A stretch of DNA of 64,000 nucleotides from Rhytidiadelphus loreus (GCA_947034895.1 OX344763.1:51149025-51213024), one strand, 5' to 3'. Numbered from the stretch's first letter, positions 1 through 9,689 are shown. Numbers and translations are program-made. Notes: generated by a model not told the origin, from the letters alone.

Positions 1-143
1 CTCCAGGGTCTTTTCAGAAACCCCAGACACCCCATATCCGTCAGGTCATCCTCCAGTTGGTGGTGGTATTCCGGATTCTCAGGGATTTCCGGATTGATCA
101 TCCGGGCCGTGATCCCTGACTTCCGTACACTAGGCCCTGCCAT
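1..143 (-). CDS. Gag-like protein, 5' part, cut by window edge
   Basis: On the minus strand an ATG at 143-141 opens a frame that runs off the window start without a stop. The peptide contains MAGPSVRKSGITARM and then LEDDLTDMGCLGFLKRPW. The latter matches LMEDLVTLGCAGLIDKPW in the gag-like protein of the element at 14317-17776, so this is another copy of the same gene type in the opposite orientation. The function is not recognised beyond this relationship. A capsid-like (gag) role is inferred only from the element context. Because the window ends here, the full length and any breaks cannot be judged. Confidence 0.6.
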   Translation of the reverse strand, partial: MAGPSVRKSGITARMINPEIPENPEYHHQLEDDLTDMGCLGFLKRPW

Positions 144-620
144 AACAACTGCCATACTCTATCCTCACTTCTGACTCACTTCTGCTAAGTTTCCGCTAAT
201 CTTCCGTTAAGTTTCCGTCGCCTGATCCGCTAAGTTTCCGCTAATCTTCCGTTCCACTTTCCGGTGCAATCGGCACCGGCCTCCCCTTCTCTCCTTAACG
301 CGTTCCTATCTCACCACACTTTCACTCACTAAGCGCCATCGCGATAATCACGCGGAGAAAGAGGGACAATGAAGCAAACAGCGGGGGTTAAGTAGCTTTT
401 CGGCCTGGCGTTCCCGCAAGTTCCCTAGCCGGACTAGGCCCTAGGGCCTACTCGGCCGGAACTTTCCGGTTTCCGGATTAGGGTTAGGGTTTCCGGATAG
501 GGTTTCCGGAACCGACTGTAACCCTAATTACAGTTTAAGGTTTTCCGTAAAGCCTCTAATTTCTATTTCCGGTTTTAGGCTTCCTATTCCCTACCCATTA
601 CGGAAATTTTGAAAATTTCT
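1..620 (-). mobile_element. Edge of a CCGGA-rich gag-like element, minus strand
   Basis: Bases 144-620 upstream of the partial gag-like gene are dense in TTCCGG/CCGGAA words, as is the complete element at 14317-17776, and very unlike the AT-rich DNA that follows. The stretch contains GGATTAGGGTTAGGGTTT (two telomere-like units) and several TTTCCGGAT words. The outer end of the element is not resolved; GC content drops near 600-620. No terminal repeat could be found because the rest of the element is outside the window. Confidence 0.5.
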
Positions 621-735
621 ACTCTATATAATTACTATTGTTTATTGTTTCTGTCAATGTAGATAATGCGTACTCCCACAGACCGTGTCAAAGCCTGAGC
701 ATGAAATGCATAAACAAAAAAAACTAATACAACTT

Positions 736-750
736 AGGTCGACTCGACCT
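736..750. repeat. Copy-1 palindrome a (perfect)
   Basis: AGGTCGACTCGACCT, a perfect 7+1+7 palindrome about 290 bases upstream of the copy 1 ATG. No counterpart was seen at this position in copy 2. Confidence 0.85.
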
Positions 751-868
751 GATCCCGAACTCTAGAGATTACCAAATCTTTCACACAAAGAAGAGACCAA
801 GATAAAATTCAAAATAATTCAAGAATATAATTTCTAAAATAAATGAGGAATTTAGAATATAACAAATC

Positions 869-883
869 AGGTTGATTTGACCT
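869..883. repeat. Copy-1 palindrome b (both CpG changed to TpG)
   Basis: AGGTTGATTTGACCT. Compared with the copy-1 consensus, both CG dinucleotides read TG, while the remaining arm bases are intact. It looks like a site decayed by cytosine deamination on one strand. Confidence 0.7.
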
Positions 884-975
884 AAAAAGTATCAACAATA
901 GACCCGACCAGTCCTCAGCAATAATCGAAACAATCGGATATTGAAATATTGGAGCTCCATCTATGAATGGAGAAA

Positions 976-996
976 TTTAGATCGGCTCGACCTAAA
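976..996. repeat. Copy-1 palindrome c, 30 bases before the ATG
   Basis: TTTAG + ATCG, spacer GCT, CGAC + CTAAA. It corresponds in position to 8059-8079 in copy 2: in both copies it lies just upstream of an AG acceptor followed by the ATG, so it is probably intronic. Confidence 0.85.
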
Positions 997-1025
997 TATG
1001 TTGGACAACTCACTTGTTGTGCAGT

Positions 1026-2465
1026 ATGGACGTTCAAGTGCCAAAACTTGAAGCCTTCTTCAAGCGATCCCAACGTGAAAGAGAAGAAGATGATGGAGAT
1101 GACATCGACAACGAAGGAGAATACTGGGAGTACCAGAACCCTGAAAAAATGCAATATTGGAGTCTAAAGATGATTCCCTGGAAAAATCTGATCTGCTTCA
1201 CTTACATGTATGTAGACAGTGAACCATATTACTCTGTCTCATTTGAAGAGAAGATCAAGGATATCGCTCCAGACACTGGTACCATTGTAAAAATTCACTG
1301 TGTGACGGCATTGTCTGGGGTACCGGAGAAAGAACAATACCATTTCACATTCATTGTAGACTCCGCAAAAATTCCATTCAACATCACGCCCTTTTTAGTT
1401 ACGCTTGAGCCCACAGAGTATAGAGATGAGATTCCAGAGTTGGAGAAAAATATTGACGATAACTTTTTTAGGTCCATTGCTGGTAAGACATTCATTGGGA
1501 AGACATTGTGTAACAGACTGAGGAAGATGTTCACCGATTTCACTGTGCTAGCAACAAAGCTGGAGTCGAAACGAAAAGAAATGGCACCCAGATCGGTATC
1601 ACAGGACGTTCCAAGCCAAGGAGGAGAAGGACAGGGTTCATTGGGTACCCCCAGCACACAGTCCAGCAGAGGAACAAGAAGAATCCTCAATAGCGCGACA
1701 CCTCCGCCCGGGCCAAGAAAGAGCAATCTGGCGTCCAGTTCATCGAAGAGAGTTGCAGAGCTGAATGCGGATGCCTCCGCCAACATGGAACCTAGCTTCG
1801 CCTCCGAAGTGACCGATGTTCCCGAGGCGCACGATCCAAAAAGGAAACACGATTACAAGAAATCGGCGGAGGCGTACAAAAACTACTAGGCAACATGTAC
1901 TGATGCGTACATATGTGAAATAGAAGAAAAGAAGTCGATCCATATCTCACAATTGATCGCGGCGCCAGCAAAGATGAATATTAGAAGCCACGAAGATCGA
2001 CTGGCAACGGACATGTTGCACTTTCTAGTACATATGCCAGATCATACTACGAAGCAGACTCTATGCGTGATGCCAACAAATCAGGCACTAAAACCCAGTA
2101 AAGAGTCGTGGGAGGAAATAAAAAATGGGGAGTTCTTTTTAATTAATGGTCAGCACAACGTGACGGCCAGCAAGAAGATGGTGGACATGAATTTAGACGA
2201 GTCCATCGTCAAAAACTTCCGGCAGTGGGATTGCTACGTGGTGTGGTCTCAAGATACTGCAAAACTGAGGGCCATCTCTACCTATTATAACCGAGTAAAC
2301 CATTTCATAGCGATGAAGCCGTCCTGGTCAACAAATATCCTAGGAGCCAGAACTGTTTGGGAGGCAATGGGAAGACCAAGGAACCCGAAGGATGCCAACC
2401 CAATCGGAACGCAATCAAATGCTCGAAGAAATGCTGAGAACAAAGCGAACAAAGCGAAGTTTCAG
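1026..2465 (+). pseudogene. Copy 1 exon A: N-terminal domain and DGQHR/ParB-like motif
   Basis: The start is the ATG at 1026, because copy 2 aligns from its own ATG (MDVQVPKLEAFF versus MENQIKALEMYF). The first ~190 residues hold a conserved domain with EYWEYQ, SFEEKIKD, QYHF and LEPTEYRDEI, which I do not recognise. A basic Ser/Pro linker follows. From about 1953 comes a region with NGQH at 2145-2156 inside FFLINGQHNVTASKKM, then YYNRVNHF. The NGQH-x-x-x-A pattern resembles the DGQHR and ParB/sulfiredoxin-like fold (DndB-type proteins), known in bacteria as DNA-associated regulators. TAG at 1887-1889 replaces the Trp of copy 2 (KFWSTC), so it is a nonsense change. The exon ends FQ and is followed by GT at 2466. 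Confidence 0.65.
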
Positions 2466-2525
2466 GTAGCTAACAAACTGCCTGCTTCAATGATATGTGA
2501 ATGTCGTTTTAGAACATGCTAGCAA

Positions 2526-2546
2526 TTCAGATCGACTCGACCTAAA
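2526..2546. repeat. Copy-1 palindrome d, in intron A-B
   Basis: TTCAG + ATCG, spacer ACT, CGAC + CTAAA. It lies inside the intron 2466-2568 (GTAGCTAAC ... GTTCACAG) and matches the position of 9581-9601 in copy 2. Confidence 0.85.
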
Positions 2547-2568
2547 TGTGATTGTATGATGTTCACAG

Positions 2569-3921
2569 GAATTTGTGAAGGCTATGAACAAGCGATTTGC
2601 GATGTTGGATGTTGTCAAGTCGCAGAGAGCATCCCGAGGGAAGGATGCTGAGGAGAAGTTGCAGATTAGGAATGAACTGAAAATCATAACCGCTCCAGAT
2701 CCTGTATTTGCATTGTGGAGCGAAGTCATTTCCAGTAACGCTCATGGCGAACTCATTGACCTCGACACTCTTGTCAAATTTAATAAGAAGGCAGGGTGGA
2801 AGTCAGAGTCAAGAAATCTGACGCATGAATTTTTTAAGTGGCTTGGCAACCTCTCGTACGACGACATGGGTAAATTGGCGAAGCACATTCTTCGCCAAGA
2901 CAGAGTGAAGAGAAAGCACAGTCACCCGAAGGTGACAATAAAATAGGCATCCTCCGTTTTGGAAAGCTGTTATACATACAAGGAGTGGATTGAGCGCCGA
3001 AAGAGGAAGTACCTCGTGAAGAAGGAGTTGAACAACATTGACCCCAGCCTAGGCTTGTTGAACGCCTTCAATGAACTCAACACCCAAAAGTGGAGAGAGT
3101 TCAAAAACAATCGCTCCATTACTAGAGCGACGATGAATGTTCTTCTGGAGCAACTAGGGGATGACTACTGGAAAGAGGCCAAACAGACGAAGTCACGGAA
3201 TAAGAAGACAAAGGTTATTTCACCCTACGCAACAGAGTTCTTTAAGGTCTTCTTAGCTCAGCGTGCAGCATTTGTAAAACCCATTGCGGTGGCGCATTAC
3301 CGACCATATGACATCAACAGGGATGAACACTCGAATTGGCCTGTACGTGCGTGGACGGAGAGCACTTTGTCTGGGATAAAATTCGGCATATTAGATTTTC
3401 GATACACTCCAGTTGTGCTCAACAAAAGCAAATGCACTCCAGCGATGCCGTATTTTTTTGCGGTTATGAATTCGTTTCAGGCAATGAAGAAGCCCTTGCT
3501 TCATGAAATTCAAACCTGGCTCTTCATCTGTTCTGATCTAGTTGAGCAAACTCAAGCCTTGCACTATATACAGAGCGATGTGGTCCTCAAGACATACCAC
3601 ATGGATTACGCGGACTACGTGCCAGCGAAGCATGAACGAATGGGAGATTATTCTGTGAGTAATAGCAAGGCAGTCAAGAAAGTGTATTTGACCTTTCTGC
3701 AGCATCCGGATAAGGCAACAATCATTCCTCCCAAACCAGCCTACCGTGCTCCCAACACCAACGTCTTCAATAAGCCGCGGGCATACAATGAGTTGGAGTA
3801 CCGCATTCACAATACTGAGTTGCGCATGGAGTTTTACATAAACATCCTTAGGCGCTACTCAATCGGCTGTAGGAGTGTCATGTCATTGTTTGCAGGGGCG
3901 AAATTCACATGCGCTGCAATG
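2569..3921 (+). pseudogene. Copy 1 exon B: conserved central region
   Basis: The exon opens with EFVKAMNKRFAMLDVVK, aligned with VFEKAMYVRFSMIDVVK of copy 2. Further shared landmarks are LITAPDxVxxLWSEVI, FFKxLGNLSYDxxxKLAKH, KEWxERRKRK, LGLxNAxNE, GHYRPYE/AHYRPYD and ELEYRIxNTELRMEFY. An in-frame TAG at 2944-2946 (after VTIK) interrupts it; copy 2 has Ser there. The exon ends after GCTGCAATG and is followed by GTATGT. The length (~450 residues) and the even distribution of conserved Trp, Tyr and charged residues suggest a folded region, but no family is recognised. Confidence 0.6.
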
Positions 3922-3931
3922 GTATGTTGTA

Positions 3932-3952
3932 TTTAGGTCGAGTCGAGCTGAT
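3932..3952. repeat. Copy-1 palindrome e, 13 bases after a splice donor
   Basis: TTTAG + GTCG, spacer AGT, CGAG + CTGAT. It lies just inside the intron that starts at 3922, as 11064-11084 does in copy 2. Confidence 0.85.
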
Positions 3953-4070
3953 TATTGCGTGGATAGTATATTGTGATTTGAATTCCTACGTCGATTCATT
4001 CAAATAACAGGGATATGGAGTTCAGCAATTTAATGCTGATTATCTGAATTACTGTGCAGTCTTTGAGATG

Positions 4071-4091
4071 TTTAGGTCGGCACGACCTAAA
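4071..4091. repeat. Copy-1 palindrome f, before exon C acceptor
   Basis: TTTAG + GTCG, spacer GCA, CGAC + CTAAA; both nine-base arms pair perfectly. It lies about 50 bases upstream of the exon C acceptor, like 11160-11180 in copy 2. Confidence 0.9.
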
Positions 4092-4142
4092 CTGCATGAA
4101 TCATCAATTCACTAACATCCAATATTTGAATTGCCTGTGCAG

Positions 4143-4890
4143 ATGCTAGGGCTTAATGTCTACGCCGTCGGGACATCTGACGAGTTGGATCCTTGGACAT
4201 CAATTGTCAATCTGGGAAAATCGTTAGACAAGAATGACTTTCTTCCGGGGGGATACTACGTGGACGAGATGTACCACAGTAGGAAACCTGGTGGTCCTTC
4301 AATGCCATTATCGTCTAAGAGAAGGCATAAGTCTACATGGAATTTGACACAGACTCCTTCATCGCAACCAGGGCCATCACAGCGAGAGAGTGTTGATTTA
4401 GACACTGACGACGACAATTCTGATGACTTTGTGCTCAAGGAGGATTACACTCCCATTAATTTGTCCCAGAATGTGGGGACATCATCTGCGTCGTCAGGGC
4501 AACCGGTTCGCGTGGAAATGGTCGAGACTCAGCCATCGAGCACGCTACCACCCGTGCACCATGGGAAGCGGAGGAGGGCCGCCTTCGACCAGGAGGACTA
4601 CGGTTCGCAAATCGCACAGTTGTGAGCAGAGAGGCCTGATGTTCTACCGCCGCTTCCCCCGACAGAACTCGTCCCAGACGTTCCTCCCCCACCTCCCCCG
4701 AGCGACATTGTCCCCGACACTCCAGCGCCACCACCCGAGATTGAATTGGAGGCTACTGGAACGAGGGACTCGATTGTATCACCTGAAGTGGATCCTTCCG
4801 TCTCTGTTGATTTGGATGTCGTTGTGGACCGATCACCAATAAATGTTGACCAGCGAAATGTCCATTCGGATGAATCAGATGAAACTGCAG
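4143..4890 (+). pseudogene. Copy 1 exon C: Ser/Pro/acidic segment
   Basis: The start (MLGLNVYAVGTSDELDPW) aligns with MSNVNVFATGMGTQSAWW of copy 2. The rest is low-complexity: Ser/Thr-Pro rich, an acidic DLDTDDDNSDD run, a KRRR basic patch that could act as a nuclear signal, then poly-Pro (PPLPPTELVPDVPPPPPP). An in-frame TGA at 4623-4625 interrupts it; CGA to TGA at a CpG is the simplest origin. The exon ends CTGCAG with GT at 4891, exactly as copy 2 does at 12250. Function is likely a disordered linker or activation-type region. Confidence 0.5.
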
Positions 4891-4926
4891 GTTGATCAAT
4901 ATAATCACTCAGTGAAATTTTGTAGT

Positions 4927-4947
4927 TTTAGGTCGTCTCAACCTGAT
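4927..4947. repeat. Copy-1 palindrome g, in intron C-D
   Basis: TTTAG + GTCG, spacer TCT, CAAC + CTGAT. It lies about 37 bases after the donor at 4891 and corresponds to 12293-12313 in copy 2. One CG reads CA. Confidence 0.8.
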
Positions 4948-5137
4948 TTGTATTAAACGTAGGTGTAGTTTTTAAATCAGAGACAAATACTATTTTTTGG
5001 TGAATTAAAACTCTTTGTGAATGGAACGACAAAGTTCATAATTTTGATCAATATGTCTTGTATTGTATTGTCTGTTTTCTGCGGAATTAATATAATATGT
5101 TCTTACATTTCCCTTTTTCTATAATTCTAAATGGCAG

Positions 5138-5414
5138 GCCCAGTTGCTGTTGATGTTATGCCTTCCTCCTCCAATCTCATTCCAAATGAAGAGCATGATG
5201 TTCTTCATGTTGATCACGATGATATTATGGACGTCCCCAGGAAGTCACGGAGTTGCCAGCCCTTGAAGTAAAAATCCTACCCTCAGCAGAACCGGAAGTT
5301 GAGAATGATGATTTAGTCTTTCCCGAGATTATGCTCGGGGAGGTCGCAATTCAGCAATCTCCAATGAAGGTGTCCGATGTCGTCAAAATGTCGCGGGACT
5401 CAAATCCTAATCAG
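5138..5414 (+). pseudogene. Copy 1 exon D: acidic linker
   Basis: It begins after GGCAG at 5137 and joins exon C in phase (Gly codon split after its first base), as in copy 2. The peptide is acidic and disordered-looking (HVDHDDIMDVP, then EVENDDLVFPEIMLGEV). A one-base deletion near 5235 moves the frame. Resuming in the next frame gives a clean run to the GT at 5415. Confidence 0.5.
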
Positions 5415-5593
5415 GTATTACTTCTGTAACTGTAAATTAAAATTGCCGTAATCTCGATTGTCATACTCCATGCAATAGCCAGAGTTCATCTTTTTTTTTC
5501 TTTTTTTTCATTCATTTTGTATTTTGGCGTTCGGTTCGTAAATGTGTCAATGCAGGCTAGTAACTGGCTGCACATTTGTATCTTTGATAGCAG

Positions 5594-6388
5594 GGTCCGG
5601 ATCCTCCACGTCTGCGTGGAGAGCCGTCAAGGGAGGGAACTATTCCATCCAGGTCCGGGGTGACGGAGAAGTGGCTCAACGTCATCCTTGACCTGAATGG
5701 GATTTTATGTGCGACTACAGATTTGAAATCGAAGGGCTATTATAGTCACGTATTAGATCCTTCGCAGGGCCAGTCGGCGACAAATCCCACCATTCTGGGA
5801 TCAAAAGAAGTTCATGTGAGGCAGCACTGTTCTCAGTTCCTGAGTGAATTAGGAAAGATAGCTACTATTTCAGTGCGGAGCTCCATGGTTATGGCCAACA
5901 CTGAACGCGTAGTCAAGCATCTTTTCGATGGTCTACAGAGCCCCATAATTGTACTTGCTCAAGACACCTGCACGACTCTTAAGTGTAGGGATGGCTTTGG
6001 AAGGGTCGTTACTTTCAAAGAGTTGGGTACAAATAAGGACCTCTTCCTCAAGAACTTGAGTGCCTTGTTCAATGGCTCACGTGGGAATTTTACGTCGGAT
6101 AATACTATCATAGTGGACGACAGTCCAAGTAAGCAAATCATGAATAAGAGCGAGAATGTAATTCTCCCTGAAACTTGGACGAACAGGGGGAATGATCCTA
6201 AGGATACGTTCCTCTTGGATGTCCTACTGCCGTGGTTGAGGCGCCTTCACTGCAGTCGTGAAGTTGGCCTCAAATCATTTAGGGCTAATAGTTCGGCAAA
6301 AATTGGTCGGCGAATGCTATGCGACGAGCGCAATAGGTGAGAATACAACAGGCTCATGGACGTGGTTAGAGTGTCTAAGACTCTGACA
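5594..6388 (+). pseudogene. Copy 1 exon E: FCP1-type HAD domain
   Basis: After an AG acceptor at 5592-5593 the frame is open through WLNVILDLNGILCAT, where Asp-Leu-Asn-Gly at 5690 stands at HAD motif I. The nucleophile Asp is kept, but the usual second Asp is Asn. IIVDDSPSK at 6113-6127 is the C-terminal Asp-Asp motif, and KDLFLKNL holds conserved Lys residues. The order and ~200-residue size fit NLI-interacting/FCP1-like phosphatases, known to act on phosphoserine in RNA polymerase II tails. Catalysis here is uncertain because of the Asn. The reading stops at TGA 6338, where copy 2 has CGA (Arg); reading through gives EYNRLMDV, matching EYENLMEV. The same TGA overlaps an AG-GTGAG donor consensus. 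Confidence 0.65.
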
Positions 6389-6444
6389 TGAGTCTGATAA
6401 TCGTATTAGGCAATTATTTTAGGGCCATTTCAACGACTACGAGG

Positions 6445-6465
6445 ATTAGCTCGAGTCGACCTCTT
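6445..6465. repeat. Copy-1 palindrome h, between exons E and F
   Basis: ATTAG + CTCG, spacer AGT, CGAC + CTCTT, the most degenerate of the set. Its position matches 13194-13214 in copy 2. Confidence 0.65.
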
Positions 6466-6730
6466 TCGAGGACTACCAACCTTAGATGGAGTGAAACTGT
6501 TTTATAGATAGTAGTCGATTGTGGTTGATTTCGACTTCCTTGTACATATTGTGATGTTTTTAATAAAACTGGAAAGCATTTCAATTTCAAAATGTCTTTG
6601 TCTTTTTGTTTCAGGCGATGTCATTTGCCTATATTAGTTGAGTAATTCTCAGTTCTCATAATGTGATGTTTTCATTGTGGACCCTCTGTGTCTTCAATAT
6701 GAATATTTTTTGAATGTTTTGTTTTTACAG

Positions 6731-7275
6731 AGTATTTGTATCTTCACGTCCTCAGATCCGAATGCAAGTCTTGAATGCGCGCGTCGGTAGATTCAATATG
6801 GGAATATGGACAGAATGCAATTCTGAGCACTGGGAATTTCCTATGCTCTGCTGCAACCGCCAATTCCACTATGGATTTCTCTCTGAAGTCGGTGGATGAC
6901 GATGTCGTTGACAGTCCGCCAAGTAGAACTCCTCGTCCACCGAAATCATGCTCCCCTTCTCCCCTTCGATCTAGACCTCCATTCATGTCTCAAGTGTCGC
7001 TGATTGCTTCAGAGAGAGTGCCACAAAGATGATTGTACGAAGAAGCTGGAACCTCAGTTCTCCCTATGCTGCAGGAAGAGGTGCCTGGAAAAATTGTAGA
7101 AAATGTGGTCGTCCCTCCTTCTCGTAGACCACCACATCCACAAGACAGTGTTAGGTCCTCTGGCGCGCGGAAGTCGAAGATTCACGATGGAACACTGCCA
7201 ACTCGGCGCATACCCCCATATTTGGACACATGGAATCGAAAGCTCATTCAGCTCCAGAAGCGGCAGATGCTGTGA
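6731..7275 (+). pseudogene. Copy 1 exon F: Ser/Pro-rich C-terminal tail
   Basis: It starts after TTTTTACAG. From 6775 the peptide DSIWEYGQNAILSTGNFLC aligns with DSILDYGQYVILNTGNFLC of copy 2, followed by the shared CSPSPLRSR. TGA at 7030-7032 interrupts the frame, which continues to 7275 (RKLIQLQKRQML). The first bases of the exon are in another frame, so one more indel lies near 6770. No family is recognised. Ser-Pro dipeptides suggest a phosphorylatable tail. Confidence 0.5.
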
Positions 7276-8058
7276 GAGTACAAAAAACGAGACAATGGAT
7301 ACAACCGGGGTCCGGAGATCTTTCGGGCGATGGAAATGTTGAAGAGTAAAACACACATGTAGTACCTGTTCATATTGTTCATGCACGGTCTACACATTCA
7401 AAGAAGTTGTGTAGTTACTGTATAGAACTCAAAGTAGTGCATTCATGGTGCTCTACTATTTTGTAGCTAATGAGCGAACTTAAATTGTTAATAGCACTTG
7501 GAATCACATATGTTCTAAGGCAACGAGTGGAGTATTATGCGCTACTGTCTTCTCTAGTATGCAAAGTAATCGTTACAAGAAGGTATTGAAGCCGCTTTAT
7601 AGTGAATCCGGGGGGGATATGAGGGTTTGTTTATATGGTTTCCGGGCTACTGCTTTGCAGAGTACTTCTCAGCTGTTGACTTCAATGGTTCCAAGACCTT
7701 GTGGTCATGGGCTCATATACCATGATATACTCTTTGCACACTTCAAAATCACTACATAGTATGGGAAATGGGAATGCGGTACTTCGCGGCCTGGAATGAA
7801 ATCTTAGGCAATGCTTTTTATCCCGCACGTTTTATTATGTGTTCATCCATTGCGTGTATATTTTATGGAAATCTTCTTTTGTTGATGGTGCATAACACAA
7901 TCACTGCATTGTTCTATGAAATATATATTGTTTGGGATGCCAATCAATTGCTTTTGTCGTGATCATTGAGAAAATAGACTCCCATTTCATTGGAAAACTC
8001 TCATTTTAATGAATATAGTGTTGTAAACACAAACTCGCACACAGTGTACCCCGTGCAC
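7276..8058. other. Spacer between the two gene copies
   Basis: About 780 AT-rich bases with no supported gene, presumably the 3' end of copy 1 and the 5' leader of copy 2. Several short frames exist but none shows conservation or codon bias that I can see. Confidence 0.4.
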
Positions 8059-8079
8059 TTTAGCACGGTTCGCGCTAAA
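8059..8079. repeat. Copy-2 palindrome a, upstream of the ATG
   Basis: TTTAG + CACG, spacer GTT, CGCG + CTAAA. It lies 48 bases before the ATG at 8128 and upstream of a TGATGTAG acceptor-like sequence. Confidence 0.85.
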
Positions 8080-8127
8080 CAACAAACATATCACAAATTA
8101 TCTCACTCCTTTGTCGTGTGATGTAGA

Positions 8128-9574
8128 ATGGAAAACCAGATCAAGGCTCTGGAAATGTACTTCAAGAAGTGCGAAGTCCAGCTTCACGAGGACGATAAAA
8201 GTGCGAACGATAACCTCATCAAAGGAGAATATTGGGAGTTCAAAGAACTAGAGAGAGTAGAATCATGGAGCTTCTTCATGATTCCTTTCATAAACCAAAT
8301 CTGCTTCTTTTACAAGTTCAGGAATGCACAGTGCCACCTACAGCTTTCCTTCCACGAGAAAATTAAGGATGTAGAAGCTGACACGCATCCCATGATCAAA
8401 GTCAAATGTATGACAATAATACCTGGATCTCGCCGACAGGATCAATACCATTTCGCTATTTGCATTAACTCCGTCTTGATTCCCTTTCATCTCAGTCCCT
8501 TCCTATCGAGTCTCGAACCAACTCCCTACCGCGACGAGATCAAAGAGCTCGAAAAGAAGCTGGATAACAACGAGTGGAACAATGCCAATGGGACTCCTCT
8601 TTCGTGGAAGAAACTATGCAGTAAAATCCGCATGCTCTTTAACAATTCACACGCTCAAGGGAAAGATGGAGATGCAACAAGAAAATAACAGACCTCGATC
8701 TGTATCAAAGGAGATCATGAATACCGGAGTCAGCCAGACATTAAAACTGAAGATTAAGCAAGAGCCCGGTGCTAGTTGAGGTCAGAGGAAGCCTGCGACG
8801 CCAGCGTCCAAGGCCCAACCGCGGAAGGGGAAAAAAGCTGCTACCCCAACCTCCAAAAAGACAAAGCCACCAAAGGAATCCGAAACATCAGAGGTGGCAG
8901 AAGGAAGTTACGTGGACGAAATGGAAAATGTGCCACACTCTCGGGCAACAAAGAACAAACCTGACTACGAGCACGTCAGCCAGGTGTACAAGAAATTTTG
9001 GAGCACCTGCGACGATGCTTATATCTTCGCTCTCGATGAGAAGAAGGAGATCGACATTTCCCAACTGATTGAGGCACCTCCGACATATAATGTCCGTTCC
9101 AAAGAAAACCGCATTGTCGAAGACATGGTGAATTATCTACTCAACATACCTGACAAGAGTACCAAACAAACACTATGCGTTATGCCCGTCGGCTTCAGCC
9201 ACAAGCCAACAAGGTGGGAGGACATTGAGGATGGAATATTTTACATCATCAACGGACAACATAGTGTTGAAGCAAGCAAATACATGTTCGATGACGACAA
9301 CGTGGACGTGGATGAGAGGGAGCACTTCCGTAAATGGAACTGCTTCGTTGTGTGGTCACAGGACGCTAAGAAGTTGCGAGCCATCTTCGCGTATTACAAC
9401 CGAATAAATCATTTTGTGGCGGTCCAACCATCGTGGGCGACCAATATCCTCGGAGCACGGAAAGTGTGGGAAGACATGGGAAGGCCCGAGGATCCAACGC
9501 AAACAAAGTCCGTTGGATCTCTAGCGGCCACAAGAAGGACCGTCAAGAACCGGCATAAGAGAGAAGCATTCCAG
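8128..9574 (+). pseudogene. Copy 2 exon A: N-terminal domain and DGQHR/ParB-like motif
   Basis: ATG at 8128 opens MENQIKALEMYFKKC, with the conserved EYWEF, SFHEKIKD, DQYHF and LEPTPYRDEI marks of copy 1. A one-base shift near 8645 changes frame. The second frame runs through a Lys/Ala/Pro-rich basic linker, reads through TGA at 8777-8779, and enters SQVYKKFWSTCDDAYIF. It then reaches IINGQHSVEASKYM (NGQH at 9251-9262), WNCFVVWSQDAKKLRAIF and YYNRINHF. The NGQH loop and the following NR-I/V-N segment are the points shared with DGQHR/ParB-like proteins. The exon ends AFQ, followed by GTGCGT at 9575. Confidence 0.65.
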
Positions 9575-9580
9575 GTGCGT

Positions 9581-9601
9581 TTTAGCGCGAGGCGCGCTAA
9601 A
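9581..9601. repeat. Copy-2 palindrome b, in intron A-B
   Basis: TTTAG + CGCG, spacer AGG, CGCG + CTAAA; both nine-base arms pair perfectly. It starts six bases after the donor GT at 9575, inside the intron 9575-9689. Confidence 0.95.
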
Positions 9602-9689
9602 CTGCAACATTAAAAATTCATTTCATTAATTTCTCGGGATATATGAACATGTTTTCAACTCTGATGACATTTCCTTAAACATGTTTCAG

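Larger units (their letters stand above)
621..975. other. Leader/intron region upstream of gene copy 1
   Basis: This AT-rich stretch has no supported coding region. It holds two copy-1-type palindromes (736-750 and 869-883). The ATG at 1026 is preceded directly by a GCAG acceptor-like sequence, as in copy 2, so part of this stretch is probably an intron within the 5' leader. Confidence 0.4.
3922..4142 (+). other. Copy 1 intron(s) B-C with possible micro-exon
   Basis: The donor GTATGT at 3922 and the acceptor GTGCAG ending at 4142 bound this stretch. It contains two palindromes. Between them, after an ACAG acceptor at 4010, bases 4011-4058 could encode GYGVQQFNADYLNYCA in phase 0, followed by a weak GT. 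I saw no clear counterpart in copy 2, so the micro-exon is doubtful. Confidence 0.35.
1026..7275 (+). pseudogene. Multi-exon DGQHR/ParB-like plus HAD gene, copy 1
   Basis: Six coding blocks (A 1026-2465, B 2569-3921, C 4143-4890, D 5138-5414, E 5594-6388, F 6731-7275) match copy 2 block by block at the protein level. The A-B, B-C and C-D boundaries fall at the same GT and AG sites in both copies, and the codon phase carries through C to D. I therefore read it as one gene of very roughly 1,700 codons rather than several genes. Breaks include in-frame TAG at 1887 and 2944, TGA at 4623, a one-base shift near 5235 and TGA at 7030. One palindrome lies in or beside almost every intron. The cellular role is unknown. 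A combined DNA-binding and phosphatase-like protein is an inference from motifs only. That it is element-borne rather than a host gene is likely because two diverged, decayed copies sit in tandem. Confidence 0.65.

Noticed and set aside
475..500. Telomere-like TTAGGGTTAGGGTTT
   Set aside because: Only two units within CCGGA-rich element sequence; more like a promoter telo-box or chance than interstitial telomere.
7559..7962. Two 64-66-codon frames between the gene copies
   Set aside because: No similarity to either copy or to each other and no conserved start context.
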